Shown: positions 43,076 through 51,600 of the stretch, piece after piece | How positions within the stretch are numbered: position 1 is the first letter of the stretch | Layout of the letters: each line of letters starts with the position of its first letter | NCBI GenBank assembly: GCA_040830545.1 | Contig: JBFOMB010000073.1 | Coordinates: 1 to 64,000 of the forward strand | Direction: 5' to 3' | Length of the DNA: 64,000 nucleotides | Source of the DNA: HXMU1420-2 sp040830545 | GTDB taxonomy: Bacteria > Pseudomonadota > Alphaproteobacteria > Rhodobacterales > Rhodobacteraceae | Program-made: the position numbers and the translations under genes | Notes under the pieces: model-generated | Databases searched by the model: none | What the model saw: the letters and a program-made list of their open reading frames with translations, nothing else | What the model was told of the DNA's origin: nothing

Positions 43076-43680
43076 TGCGCCAGCTCGCCTTCCATCGAGG
43101 TCAGAACCGGTGGCGTCTCAAACCCGTTGCGCCAGACCACATAGGCCAGCAAAGGCTGATCAAAGGTTTCGGTCGCATGGGGCTGGTTCGACTGATGAAA
43201 CACCGCGTCCCCCTCGCGCAGCGTCTCGGGCGTATGGCTGCCACGGCGAAACTCGGCCTCTCCGGCCAGGACGACATACATCTCCTCCCCCGGATGGTGG
43301 TGCCACGTGTACCAAAGCCGCGCGGGCATATAGACAAACCACGCGTTCATCTGTGCACTGCGATAGGCACCGCCCTCCCCGATCAGGGAATAGCAACCAA
43401 ACCGGTTCAGGAAGTCTGCACCGATATTGGTGCCCTTGTACGTCTCCCGCCATTTCGCCAAGCGCCCGGCCTCTTTGATCCGGTCCTGCAAGGCCCCGTG
43501 CCGCTGCGATACCAACCCGGCATCCCGCTCCATCAACGCGCGCGGCGGGATGTCGAACGCTGTCACCTCCTGCGCCTGCACATCGGTTGGGAAAGTGCAA
43601 AACCCGGACAGGTCTGCATTGTCCAAGTGCAACTGCTGCACCTCACCCAACAGCGCATCCCAGACCGCGCGCCCCGTCAC
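43072..43680 (-). CDS. dddQ: DddQ-like cupin (dimethylsulfoniopropionate lyase family)
   Basis: This 202-residue single-cupin protein has a metal motif H127-H-H129-P-G-E-E133-M-Y135 (WHHHPGEEMYVVLAGEAEF) plus H168 (SNQPHATET). In characterised DddQ the metal is held by His125, Glu129, Tyr131 and His163; the same H-x3-E-x-Y order is kept here. Such enzymes cleave DMSP to dimethyl sulfide and acrylate in the cytoplasm. The N-terminal helical part (1-90) and the length also fit DddQ. It overlaps the MDR dehydrogenase upstream and enolase paralogue 3 downstream by ATGA. The gene symbol rests on motif and length; other members of the DMSP-lyase cupin family may act on different substrates. Confidence 0.72.
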   Translation of the reverse strand: MTGRAVWDALLGEVQQLHLDNADLSGFCTFPTDVQAQEVTAFDIPPRALMERDAGLVSQRHGALQDRIKEAGRLAKWRETYKGTNIGADFLNRFGCYSLIGEGGAYRSAQMNAWFVYMPARLWYTWHHHPGEEMYVVLAGEAEFRRGSHTPETLREGDAVFHQSNQPHATETFDQPLLAYVVWRNGFETPPVLTSMEGELAQ

Positions 43681-44759
43681 GGCACAACCACGATGTTGCC
43701 GGTGTGCTTTTTGGCGATGAATGCCGCCTGCGCCTCCCGCAGCTCCTGCAACGGATAGGTCGCCGCCAGAACCGGCTTGATCTCACCCCGTTCGATGTAA
43801 CCCACCAGATCGCGCAGAACCGACTGCGGGATCACCGTGCTGCCGGTGAAGGTCAGGTCGCGCAGATAGAAAGTCCGCAGGTCCAGTTCCACCATCGGCC
43901 CGGCAATGGCCCCGGAACAGGTGTACCGCCCGCCGCGTTCCAACACATCGATCAGCGTGGGCCACATGTCCCCGCCCACCACGTCCGCCACGACCGTCAC
44001 CTTGTCGGCCCCCAACGCCGCGCGCAGGTTGTCCGGCGCACGTGGCAGGATCACGTCCGGGCCCAGTGCCGCAACCTCGTCATGCTTGGCCTCGGACGCC
44101 ATGGCGATCACCCGCGCGCCGCGCCGTTTGGCCAGTTGGACCAGCGCTCCGCCCACACCGCCCGACGCACCCGGCACCAGCACGGTGTCCCCTACCTGAA
44201 CGTTTGCGCGAGCCAACATGCCTTCCGCCGTGGAATAGCTGCATTGGAACGTGGCCAGCTCCGCGTCGCTGTGATCGCTGTCGACTGCCACAACGTCACG
44301 TTCATCCGCACGGGTATACTCGGCATACCCCCCATCACATTCGCTGCCGAAATAGCCTGTCTTGTCCTTGTTGTCCGGATCCGACCAATCCCGCTGCCAG
44401 CCGTCGACGATCACGCGCTTGCCCATCAGGGATGCGTCCGCCTCGGCCCCGACCGCAACCACCCGGCCCACCGCATCCGCGCCCTGAATGCGAGGGAAGG
44501 TGATCGGCCGCCCGCCCCAGGTCGGGTCCTCATCGTTCACGCTGTCATAGGCCCCGCCGGTTGTGGCCTCGCTCACGTCCTTGGAATACCAACCGGACCG
44601 CGTGTTCACGTCCGTGTTGTTCAGACCGCAGGCCCCAACCTGAATGATCACGTCGCGCGGCCCCGGCTGGGGCACCGGCCATTCCTCATGCCACTCATAC
44701 GCGTCCAGATCACCGTGCCCCATCAGCACCATGGCCTTCATTGTCTCTGGCAAACTCAT
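43677..44759 (-). CDS. MDR-superfamily (zinc-type/quinone-reductase-like) dehydrogenase
   Basis: This 360-residue MDR protein has a GroES-like N-terminal domain (VGACGLNNTDVN near 45) and a Rossmann domain with GASGGVGGALVQLAK near 192. The usual GHE catalytic zinc motif is replaced by QGADAVG, and no second zinc cysteine cluster is visible. It may therefore be a zinc-free reductase of the quinone oxidoreductase type rather than an alcohol dehydrogenase. MDR members also reduce acryloyl-CoA (AcuI), which would suit a neighbour of a DMSP lyase, but the sequence is not diagnostic. Overlaps both neighbours by ATGA. Confidence 0.85.
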   Translation of the reverse strand: MSLPETMKAMVLMGHGDLDAYEWHEEWPVPQPGPRDVIIQVGACGLNNTDVNTRSGWYSKDVSEATTGGAYDSVNDEDPTWGGRPITFPRIQGADAVGRVVAVGAEADASLMGKRVIVDGWQRDWSDPDNKDKTGYFGSECDGGYAEYTRADERDVVAVDSDHSDAELATFQCSYSTAEGMLARANVQVGDTVLVPGASGGVGGALVQLAKRRGARVIAMASEAKHDEVAALGPDVILPRAPDNLRAALGADKVTVVADVVGGDMWPTLIDVLERGGRYTCSGAIAGPMVELDLRTFYLRDLTFTGSTVIPQSVLRDLVGYIERGEIKPVLAATYPLQELREAQAAFIAKKHTGNIVVVP

Positions 44760-47254
44760 TCTGCAGCCTCCGCCACCGCATCCGTCCTGGGCAGCAGGCT
44801 ATCCGGATCATAGGCAGGGGCGTCCAGCACGCGCGCGTCACGGATTTGTCCCATCACGACAACCTGCAACGCGGTCCCCGGCGCCGCCGCTTCGGGTTTC
44901 AGGTAGGCAAAGGCCAGGATCTTGCCCACCGTATGCCCATACGCGACCGAGCTTGTGGACCCGATCACCCGCCCGTCCAGCAACACGGCCTCCCCGCCAT
45001 GCCCGTCCTCGATCCCATCCGGCTCAATCTCCAGATAGGCGCAGACCCAGGGCAGGTTATCTGTGTTCTTCAGGCTTTCATCTTTGCCCAAATACTCAAA
45101 TTCCGACCGGGCAAAGCGCAACACATCGGCCTCCGGTAGCGTGACTTCGTTCGTCAACTCCCCTGCACCCTTGAACCCCTTTTCCATCCGCAACGCGTTC
45201 ATCGCGAAAGAACCATAGTCAGCGATCCTATGCGGCTCTCCAGCCGCCCAAAGCGCATCGTAAACAGCCAACGCTCTGTCACGCGGGATATGCAGTTCCC
45301 ACCCCAGTTCCCCCGCATAGGACATGCGAAACGCCCACAGCGTATGGCCCGCCACCTCGATCTCCTGCGCGGTCAGCCAACGGAACCCGGCGTTGGACAG
45401 GTCCGCTGATGTACAGGCTCCCAACACCTCCCGTGCGCGCGGGCCGTTCAGCGACAGCGCCGCCCAGTCGTCGGACCGCAAGGTGACCTTACAATAGGCC
45501 TCATCGTGGATCTGCGCCCCCAAGGCCGCTTCGGCAAAGCTGCGCTGCGCGGCCAAATGATCCAGCAGACGCTGTTCAAAGAACGCCGCGCAGACCAAGT
45601 AGAACCGGTCTTCGGCCAGCTTCACCAAGGTTGTCTCCAACTCGATCCGGCCGCGACGGTTCAGCATGTGGGTCAGCGCAATCCCGCCCACTTTCTTGGG
45701 CAGCTTGTTGGCCACCAACAGGTTCAGGTAGGCCTCTGCCCCCGGTCCGGACACTTCGACCTTGGTGAAGGCCGAGATGTCCATGATCCCAACCGCCTCG
45801 CGCACAGCCTTGCATTCCGCGGCCACCATGTTGTGCACCACGTTGCGGCGGAAGGAGTAGTGATCCTCCTGCGCAACGCCATCGCGCGCGAACCAGCGCG
45901 GGCGTTCATGGCCAAACACCTCTTCATGCACCGCGCCCTTGTCCTTCAGCCGCTCGTAGAACGGCGACGGTTTCACCGGACGCCCGGCCAACCGGTTGAA
46001 ATGCGGAAAGGGGATTTCGTGGCGCAGGCAGTAATCTTCCTTGGCCTTCACCACCTGCCAGTCCTTGGTCGCGTAGCCACCGAACCGGCGCGGGTCGTAA
46101 TCCCGCATCGAGATATCCGCCGACCCATGCACGATCCATCGCGCCAGTTCCCGGGTCAGCCCCGGCCCCCAGCCGATGCCAATCTGCGTCCCGCAGCAGC
46201 ACCAGTAATTCTGCACCCCCGGCGCTGGCCCAATCAGCGGGTTGCCATCCGGCGGGTGGCTAATTGCGCCATGCACCTCGCGCTGAATGCCAAGGTCCGC
46301 AAAAATCGGCATTCGGTTCAGCGATTCTTCCAGCCACGGCATAATCCGGTCGTAATCCGCATCAAACAGCCAGTTTTCGTAATCCCAGGGACATTCATCC
46401 AGCCAGACAGCGTTCGGGTTGGCCTTTTCGTAGATGCCGATCAGCCCGCGTTTCTGTTCCATCCGGATATAGCCTGACACCTTCTTGTCATCGCGGATAA
46501 CAGGCAGTTCCTTTTCCAGGTCCGCAAACTGCGGCACTGGCTCCGTCACGAAATAGTGGTGCGTCATCGAGGTCATCGGCAGTTGCAGGCCCGACCATTC
46601 GCCCATCTGCCGCGCATAGGTCCCGCCCGCATTGACCACGTGTTCGCAGCGGATCGTGCCTTTTTCGCTTTCCACGATCCATTCGCCATTCTCGGCCTGC
46701 GTGATGTTGGTGGCCCGGCAATGGCGCACGATCCTGGCCCCTTTGGCCCGTGCCCCGGCGGCCAGCGCCATCGTCACGTTGGTCGGGTCCACATGGCCAT
46801 CGTCCGGCGTATATAGCGCCCCCAACACGCCTTCGAGGTTGTAGAACGGATGCAGTTCCGCCACCCGCTCCGGCCCCACCAACTCGATGTTGAACCCCAG
46901 CGAACGGGCGACCGACAACGTGTGCCGCAGCCAATCCATTTCATCCTCGGTATAGGCCAACCGGAACGAACCGCAGCCATGCCACGTCACCGCCTGACCG
47001 GTCTCGGCCTCCAGCGCGCCGGAATAAAGCCCGATATTGTAGTCCACGCATTTGCCCAGCGAAAACGAACTGGTCGAATGGGTGATCTGCCCCGCTGCGT
47101 GCCAGGTGGACCCGCTGGTCAGCTCTGCCTTTTCCAGCAGCACGACCTCCGGCCCCCAACCTTCATGTGCCAGGTGATAGGCCAGCCCGACGCCCATCAC
47201 GCCGCCGCCCACGATGACAACCCGCGCGGTGGCGGGCAGGTGCGTTTCGACCAT
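44756..47254 (-). CDS. DMGDH/sarcosine-dehydrogenase-like FAD and folate oxidoreductase (third copy)
   Basis: This 832-residue flavoprotein has a DAO Rossmann motif VVIVGGGVMG (residues 12-21), H52 in GSTWHAAGQ, an FAO_M linker, and GCV_T plus GCV_T_C domains (SYAGELGWELH near 645). It should oxidise an N-methyl group and pass formaldehyde to tetrahydrofolate. The start at 47254 (MVETHLPATARVV) is chosen from the FAD motif, with GAGGG 9 nt upstream; the frame is open to 47323 across the promoter. It is the first gene of the eight-gene operon, divergent from rpiR. It is a distant paralogue of the two at 7.4-12.1 kb. Confidence 0.93.
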   Translation of the reverse strand: MVETHLPATARVVIVGGGVMGVGLAYHLAHEGWGPEVVLLEKAELTSGSTWHAAGQITHSTSSFSLGKCVDYNIGLYSGALEAETGQAVTWHGCGSFRLAYTEDEMDWLRHTLSVARSLGFNIELVGPERVAELHPFYNLEGVLGALYTPDDGHVDPTNVTMALAAGARAKGARIVRHCRATNITQAENGEWIVESEKGTIRCEHVVNAGGTYARQMGEWSGLQLPMTSMTHHYFVTEPVPQFADLEKELPVIRDDKKVSGYIRMEQKRGLIGIYEKANPNAVWLDECPWDYENWLFDADYDRIMPWLEESLNRMPIFADLGIQREVHGAISHPPDGNPLIGPAPGVQNYWCCCGTQIGIGWGPGLTRELARWIVHGSADISMRDYDPRRFGGYATKDWQVVKAKEDYCLRHEIPFPHFNRLAGRPVKPSPFYERLKDKGAVHEEVFGHERPRWFARDGVAQEDHYSFRRNVVHNMVAAECKAVREAVGIMDISAFTKVEVSGPGAEAYLNLLVANKLPKKVGGIALTHMLNRRGRIELETTLVKLAEDRFYLVCAAFFEQRLLDHLAAQRSFAEAALGAQIHDEAYCKVTLRSDDWAALSLNGPRAREVLGACTSADLSNAGFRWLTAQEIEVAGHTLWAFRMSYAGELGWELHIPRDRALAVYDALWAAGEPHRIADYGSFAMNALRMEKGFKGAGELTNEVTLPEADVLRFARSEFEYLGKDESLKNTDNLPWVCAYLEIEPDGIEDGHGGEAVLLDGRVIGSTSSVAYGHTVGKILAFAYLKPEAAAPGTALQVVVMGQIRDARVLDAPAYDPDSLLPRTDAVAEAAE

Positions 47255-47325
47255 GTCTGATTTCCCTCTGACGGAGTCGCAATTTCGCTCGACACCGTAT
47301 GTGAACATCTGTACCGTCGTCAATC
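47255..47325. promoter_or_regulatory. Divergent promoter region between DMGDH-like operon and rpiR-Rieske pair
   Basis: These 71 bp separate two divergent operons and must hold both promoters. A small dyad ATGT-GA-ACAT lies at 47299-47308, flanked by GTA and TGTAC, and could be part of an operator for the adjacent RpiR protein. No Shine-Dalgarno sequence precedes the rpiR ATG. Promoter location is certain from layout; the dyad is weak evidence. Confidence 0.4.
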
Positions 47326-48213
47326 ATGAATGACACAAATGTATCATCCGAAGTTCTGGACCGCCTCAGCGACGAATGGGACGCCCTGACGCCCGAGGCG
47401 CAGAAAGCCGCCCGCTACGTGCTGGAAAACCCCCGCGACGTGGGGGTTTCGACCGTTCGCGAAATTGCCGAGGCCGCAAAGGTCAAGCCGAACACATTCG
47501 TCCGCATGGCGCGGCAGGTGGGGTTTGAAGGGTACGAAGATTTCCGCGCGCCATTCCGCGAAGCGATCCGTCAGGGTCATGTCGCCCTGCCCGACCGCGC
47601 GCGCTGGCTGCAGGAGATTCGCAAATCCGGCGACCTGGGCGGGCTGCTGGCCGACATGGTCGCCGCCGCGATCCGCAATGTCGAAGAGACGTTTGCCAGC
47701 ACCGATGCCGACGCGTTGAAAGCCGCCGCTGACGCAATCTGGAATTCGCGCCGGATTTACACGCTGGGCGTGGGTGTCAACAACGCCAACGCGCGCAACT
47801 TCACCTACCTCGCCTCCACCGGCATGGTGCAGTTTCACGCGATCCCGCGTCCGGGTTCCACCCCCATCGACGATCTGGCATGGGCCGATCATCGCGACGT
47901 GCTGATTGCCATCACCTGCAAACCCTACCGGTCCGAGGTGGTCGAGGCCGTGACCATCGCCCGCGAACAGGGGATGACCATCATTGGCCTGTCCGACAGC
48001 CCCGCCAGCCCGTTGATCCGCAACGCCGATCACGGCTTTGTCGTGGCGGCTGATACGCCGCAATACTTCCCGTCATCCGTTTCGACCATCGCTCTGCTGG
48101 AAACGCTGCTCAGCTTCGTCATCGCCGTGGCCAGTGACGAGATCGTCGAACGGGTCGAAACCTTTCACAAACGCCGCCACCAGCTTGGCATTTACGCGGA
48201 GGAGCCAGAATGA
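47326..48213 (+). CDS. MurR/RpiR-family transcriptional regulator
   Basis: This 295-residue protein has an N-terminal HTH_6 domain (LSDEWDALTPEAQKAARYVLENP, STVREIAEAAKVKPNTFVRMARQVGF, residues about 8-85) and a C-terminal SIS domain (TLGVGVNNANARNF, ITCKPYRSEVVEA, about 125-270). SIS domains usually bind phosphosugars; here the ligand may be a pathway intermediate. It is divergent from the DMGDH/DddQ/enolase operon and overlaps the Rieske oxygenase gene by ATGA (48210-48213), which makes it the likely regulator of both. Confidence 0.92.
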   Translation: MNDTNVSSEVLDRLSDEWDALTPEAQKAARYVLENPRDVGVSTVREIAEAAKVKPNTFVRMARQVGFEGYEDFRAPFREAIRQGHVALPDRARWLQEIRKSGDLGGLLADMVAAAIRNVEETFASTDADALKAAADAIWNSRRIYTLGVGVNNANARNFTYLASTGMVQFHAIPRPGSTPIDDLAWADHRDVLIAITCKPYRSEVVEAVTIAREQGMTIIGLSDSPASPLIRNADHGFVVAADTPQYFPSSVSTIALLETLLSFVIAVASDEIVERVETFHKRRHQLGIYAEEPE

Positions 48214-49310
48214 ACGCCCCAGCGAGCCCGCCTGTCACCCATTCCCTGGACGCCCGGTTCTACACCGACCCGGCGATCTATGCCGAAGAAATGCGCGGCC
48301 TGTTTGCCCGGACCTGGCAGTTCGCGGGCCATGCCAGCCAACTGAACGAGACGGGAGATTACTTCACCTTCGAACTCGCCGGGGAAAGCCTGTTCTGCAT
48401 CAAGGGGCGCGATGGCCAGATCCGCACATTCTACAACGTCTGCCAGCACCGCGCGCATCAGTTGGTGGACGGCACGGGAACAACCCGCGTCGTGGTCTGT
48501 CCTTATCATGCATGGACCTATGAACTGACCGGGGAACTGCGCGCCGGGCCGAATATCAAAGCGGTGCAGGGGTTTGACAAATCCAAGATCTGCCTGACCG
48601 AAGTGCGCACCGAGGTGTTCCTGGGCTTCATCTTCGTCAATCTCGATGCGGACGCGACGCCGATGGATGACTGGTTCCCGAATGCCCGCACCGAGCTTGA
48701 GTCGTTTATCCCCCACTGGGACACGTTAAAACCGCTGGAATGGGTGGAAATCCCGGAAAACTGCAATTGGAAGGTTTCGATCGAGAATTACAGCGAATGT
48801 TACCATTGCTCGCTGAACCACCCCACTTTTTCCACCGGTGTAATCAAACCGGAAACCTATGACATTCAGCCTCAGGGCTATTGCCTGCGCCACACGACCG
48901 AAAGCAATTCGTTGGAGCAGATGAGCTATGACATCGACAGCGGGTTTGAAAACAATGACAAGTATTCCAGCTGGTTCCTGTGGCCGATGTTTTCGTTTCA
49001 GGTCTACCCCGGCAATCTGCTGAACACGTACCATTGGCGCGCCACCGGACCCGATCAGGTGACGGTCTGGCGCGGGTGGTATTCGGTGCAGGGGGAAGAC
49101 AACGAAACCGTCCGCCGGATGGCCGCGCAGGACCGTGCAACAACGGTGGAAGAAGACATTCATCTGGTCGAATCCGTACAGCGCGGGTTGCGGTCGCGGG
49201 GATATGTGCCAGGCCCGCTGGTGGTCGATCCGGCCTGCGGCGTGAACTCGGAACACTCGATCCTGCATTTGCAGCGCTGGATGAGGGAGGCCGTGGAAGG
49301 TCAGGCCTAA
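48210..49310 (+). CDS. Rieske non-heme iron oxygenase alpha subunit (GbcA/CntA-like demethylase)
   Basis: This 366-residue protein has a Rieske 2Fe-2S site C78-x-H80 (NVCQHRAH) and C97-x2-H100 (CPYHAWTY). The mononuclear iron site is H199, H204 and D316 (ECYHCSLNHP; VEEDIHLV). E196, three residues before H199, matches the bridging glutamate of carnitine oxygenase CntA. This subgroup demethylates or cleaves quaternary ammonium compounds such as glycine betaine, stachydrine and carnitine. It requires an NAD(P)H-dependent reductase, which is not in this window. Translationally coupled to rpiR, so expression of regulator and enzyme is linked. Confidence 0.93.
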   Translation: MNAPASPPVTHSLDARFYTDPAIYAEEMRGLFARTWQFAGHASQLNETGDYFTFELAGESLFCIKGRDGQIRTFYNVCQHRAHQLVDGTGTTRVVVCPYHAWTYELTGELRAGPNIKAVQGFDKSKICLTEVRTEVFLGFIFVNLDADATPMDDWFPNARTELESFIPHWDTLKPLEWVEIPENCNWKVSIENYSECYHCSLNHPTFSTGVIKPETYDIQPQGYCLRHTTESNSLEQMSYDIDSGFENNDKYSSWFLWPMFSFQVYPGNLLNTYHWRATGPDQVTVWRGWYSVQGEDNETVRRMAAQDRATTVEEDIHLVESVQRGLRSRGYVPGPLVVDPACGVNSEHSILHLQRWMREAVEGQA

Positions 49311-49338
49311 AGAGCGATGGCCAAAGGAAAACGCGGGG

Positions 49339-49369
49339 CGTCTTGCGCGGCTTGATTCCGCGCAAGACG
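49339..49369 (+). terminator. Perfect 12-bp hairpin after the Rieske oxygenase gene, carrying the dispersed repeat
   Basis: CGTCTTGCGCGG (49339-49350) and CCGCGCAAGACG (49358-49369) pair perfectly around the 7-nt loop CTTGATT. The loop and right arm form CTTGATTCCGCGCAAG, identical to 59499-59514. It lies 28 bp after the Rieske stop and probably ends that transcript, although TTG rather than a long T tract follows. The rest of 49311-49514 shows nothing more. Confidence 0.65.
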
Positions 49370-49514
49370 TTGTCGCACCGGATGACCAGAGCGAAGCCGG
49401 TTTAGTCTGCGATGCAGAGCGTCACTTAACGCGTTGAATTCTTTGATTTCAGACAGCGTTGAGTGACTCAGATTTGCCGATTTCTGCTGTAATGTAACCG
49501 CCTGACGCCGTCCC

Positions 49515-49826
49515 TTACATCTCCATCAACTCCGCCACCTCAACCGACCCGCCATCCGAAATGATCGGACAACCAGCGGCCATGTCACACGCGGCCTCGA
49601 TACTGCCTGCGGACACCACCGAATACCCCGACAACGGGTTCGCGCCGCCATCATCCGCCACACCGGAACTACTGACGGTCTTTGACATGCCCACCGGATT
49701 TCCCGGCTGAACCACCTTGTCCCCCATGCCACCGAACCAGGCCATCCAGGCCGCCATGACCTTTTCCCCTTCTTCCGGTGTGTCTGGCGCGCCGCCGCCG
49801 TGATAGGCAAAAATGAACTGTGGCAT
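49515..49826 (-). CDS. YCII-related protein
   Basis: This 103-residue protein is of the YCII family: MPQFIFAYHGG start, AWMAWFGGMGDKVVQPGNPVG near 27, SVEVAELMEM end. The fold is ferredoxin-like dimeric; the function of most members is unknown. GGGAGAG lies 6 nt before the ATG at 49826. Third gene of an ArsR-AHSA1-YCII operon, a combination seen often in bacteria. Confidence 0.88.
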   Translation of the reverse strand: MPQFIFAYHGGGAPDTPEEGEKVMAAWMAWFGGMGDKVVQPGNPVGMSKTVSSSGVADDGGANPLSGYSVVSAGSIEAACDMAAGCPIISDGGSVEVAELMEM

Positions 49827-49852
49827 GTCTTCTCTCCCTTGGTTGAAATGAT

Positions 49853-50281
49853 CTACGCAATGACCGCCGCGATACAGTTGAGCGAACTTTCCCAACCGCG
49901 ATTGTGCGCGGCTGCTGCGTCTTCGGTTGCAAATTCCCGGTGATCCACGATCAGGCGCGCGCCCTTTGCCGTGGCCTCGACGGTAAAGGTCACGTGGGTT
50001 TCATCCCCGCGCTGGTCGTCTTCATCATGCCAGGCCCAGGTGAAGCCAACCGACCGTGGCGGGTCCACATGGGTGACATGGCCCGACACCTTGGCAAACG
50101 GCCCGTCCGCATTGGACATGACCGCAAACCACGGACCCTCGCGGCTGAAATCCAGATCATTGTCCGGCACGCTGACCCCTTCGGGGCCAAACCACTGCAT
50201 CAGCTCCTTTGCCCCGCTGACAAAGCGAAAGAGCTTTTCGGGTGACACCCCGAACTCGCGTTCCAGCCGGACATCAACCAT
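49853..50281 (-). CDS. SRPBCC/AHSA1-family protein
   Basis: This 142-residue START/Bet v1-like protein (activator of Hsp90 ATPase homologue 1-like) has the family segments LEREFGVSPEKLFRFVSGAKELMQWFGPEG and the C-terminal GWESSLNCIA. It has a hydrophobic ligand cavity by family; the ligand is unknown. Two ATGs are possible: 50281 (GAGG 9 nt upstream) and 50287. Either overlaps the end of the ArsR gene, so translation is coupled. Confidence 0.87.
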   Translation of the reverse strand: MVDVRLEREFGVSPEKLFRFVSGAKELMQWFGPEGVSVPDNDLDFSREGPWFAVMSNADGPFAKVSGHVTHVDPPRSVGFTWAWHDEDDQRGDETHVTFTVEATAKGARLIVDHREFATEDAAAAHNRGWESSLNCIAAVIA

Positions 50282-50603
50282 CGTCATCTTCCTCTAACAT
50301 CAGCGCCTCTTCGAGGCGGTCCAAACTCATATCCCAGAAGGCCCGGTGCGATTGCGTCCAGTCGGCAATGGTGCGGATGGAAAGCGGACGGGCCGAATAA
50401 TACCGGTGCGTGCCCTCCACCCGCTGCTCCACCAGCCCCGCCTCGCGCAGCACTTTCAGGTGGCGCGAAATGGCCGGGGCGGACATGCCTGATCCCTCGA
50501 TGAACTGGCTCGCCGCCTGTTCCCCGTCTTCGATCAGCGTTTCAAAAATCCGCAGCCTGGTCTGGTCGGACAGGGCGGAAAAGGTCTTGGTCAGGTTCGT
50601 CAT
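50274..50603 (-). CDS. ArsR-family transcriptional regulator
   Basis: This 109-residue winged-helix repressor has ALSDQTRLRIFETLIEDGE (near residue 9) and the recognition helix APAISRHLKVLREAGLVEQ, followed by the wing GTHRYY. The metal-site cysteines of ArsR/SmtB are absent, so it is not a metal sensor. It heads the ArsR-AHSA1-YCII operon and probably autoregulates it. ATG 50603 is the likely start; a GTG two codons upstream is possible. Confidence 0.9.
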   Translation of the reverse strand: MTNLTKTFSALSDQTRLRIFETLIEDGEQAASQFIEGSGMSAPAISRHLKVLREAGLVEQRVEGTHRYYSARPLSIRTIADWTQSHRAFWDMSLDRLEEALMLEEDDDG

Positions 50604-50649
50604 GCCCACATATTTAACGCAATCGTTAAATTATGTAAGGGGGAACCTG

Positions 50650-51528
50650 TCAGGACGCGACAAATTCGTCTTTTGAATAGCCTTGCAGGTAGAGCAGAGC
50701 GGTCAGATCACCATGGTTGATGCGAATGTCACATTCGGCAGCGACCGCAGGTTTGGCGTGCAGGGCCACGCCCGCACCGGCCCGGCCCAGCATCCCCAGA
50801 TCATTCGCCCCGTCGCCGACTGCCATTACATCCGCCTCTGACAGACCCAGCCGCGCGGTGATCTCCTGCATCGCGCTGACCTTAGCATCGCGCCCCAGAA
50901 TCGGACGGCTAATGTCACCCGTCAGCACACCATCTTCGATCAAAAGCGTGCTGGCCCGGTTTTCATCAAACCCCAATTCCGCCGCCACATGCGCCGTGAA
51001 CGCCGTGAACCCGCCCGACACCAGCGCCGCATAGCCACCCGCCGCTTTCATCGTCGCGACCAGTTCCGCGCCTCCAGATGTCAACGTGATCTGGCTGGCC
51101 AGCACATCGGCAATAACCCTCTCCGGCTGCCCTTTCAGCAGAGCAACCCGCGCCAAAACCGCTTCTTCAAAATCCAGCTCACCATTCATGGCCCGCGCGG
51201 TGGTCTCTCGCACCGCCTCACCAACGCCCGCCGCTTCAGCCAGTTCGTCGATGCATTCCTGCTGGATCATGGTACTGTCCATATCCGCCAGCAGCACCCG
51301 CTTGCGCCGCCCCTCGGCGGGTTGCACCACCAGATCAACGCCCTGCACCTGCAGGTCCTCCCAAACCGACCAGCGATTGTCCGGCACGGCCTCCAACGCA
51401 AACTCAGCCGCCTCGTCCGGGGCCAGCCACTGCACATCGCCACCACCCCACGCATTGCGCAAAGCCTCGGGCAGAGCGGCGTCCAATCCACCCGTCCCCG
51501 GCGCAGTCAAAAGCGTGACAACATACAT
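50650..51528 (-). CDS. serB: Phosphoserine phosphatase
   Basis: This 292-residue HAD-family enzyme has the motif I DMDST (LADMDSTMIQQE near 82), the serine/threonine motif LVSGGFTAF near 170, and motif III-IV GDGANDLGML near 242. An N-terminal regulatory domain (about 75 residues) matches the longer SerB form. It catalyses the last step of serine synthesis from 3-phosphoserine. AGGAG lies 6 nt before the ATG. It lies 2 kb from serC-serA but on the opposite strand, so the pathway genes are neighbours without being one operon. Confidence 0.96.
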   Translation of the reverse strand: MYVVTLLTAPGTGGLDAALPEALRNAWGGGDVQWLAPDEAAEFALEAVPDNRWSVWEDLQVQGVDLVVQPAEGRRKRVLLADMDSTMIQQECIDELAEAAGVGEAVRETTARAMNGELDFEEAVLARVALLKGQPERVIADVLASQITLTSGGAELVATMKAAGGYAALVSGGFTAFTAHVAAELGFDENRASTLLIEDGVLTGDISRPILGRDAKVSAMQEITARLGLSEADVMAVGDGANDLGMLGRAGAGVALHAKPAVAAECDIRINHGDLTALLYLQGYSKDEFVAS

Positions 51529-51600
51529 GAGCGGCTCCTGTTCAAAAATCGCCCATGTTGTGACGCGGTTCCCCCCAGATGACCAGTGCCCGCGCCTGCG

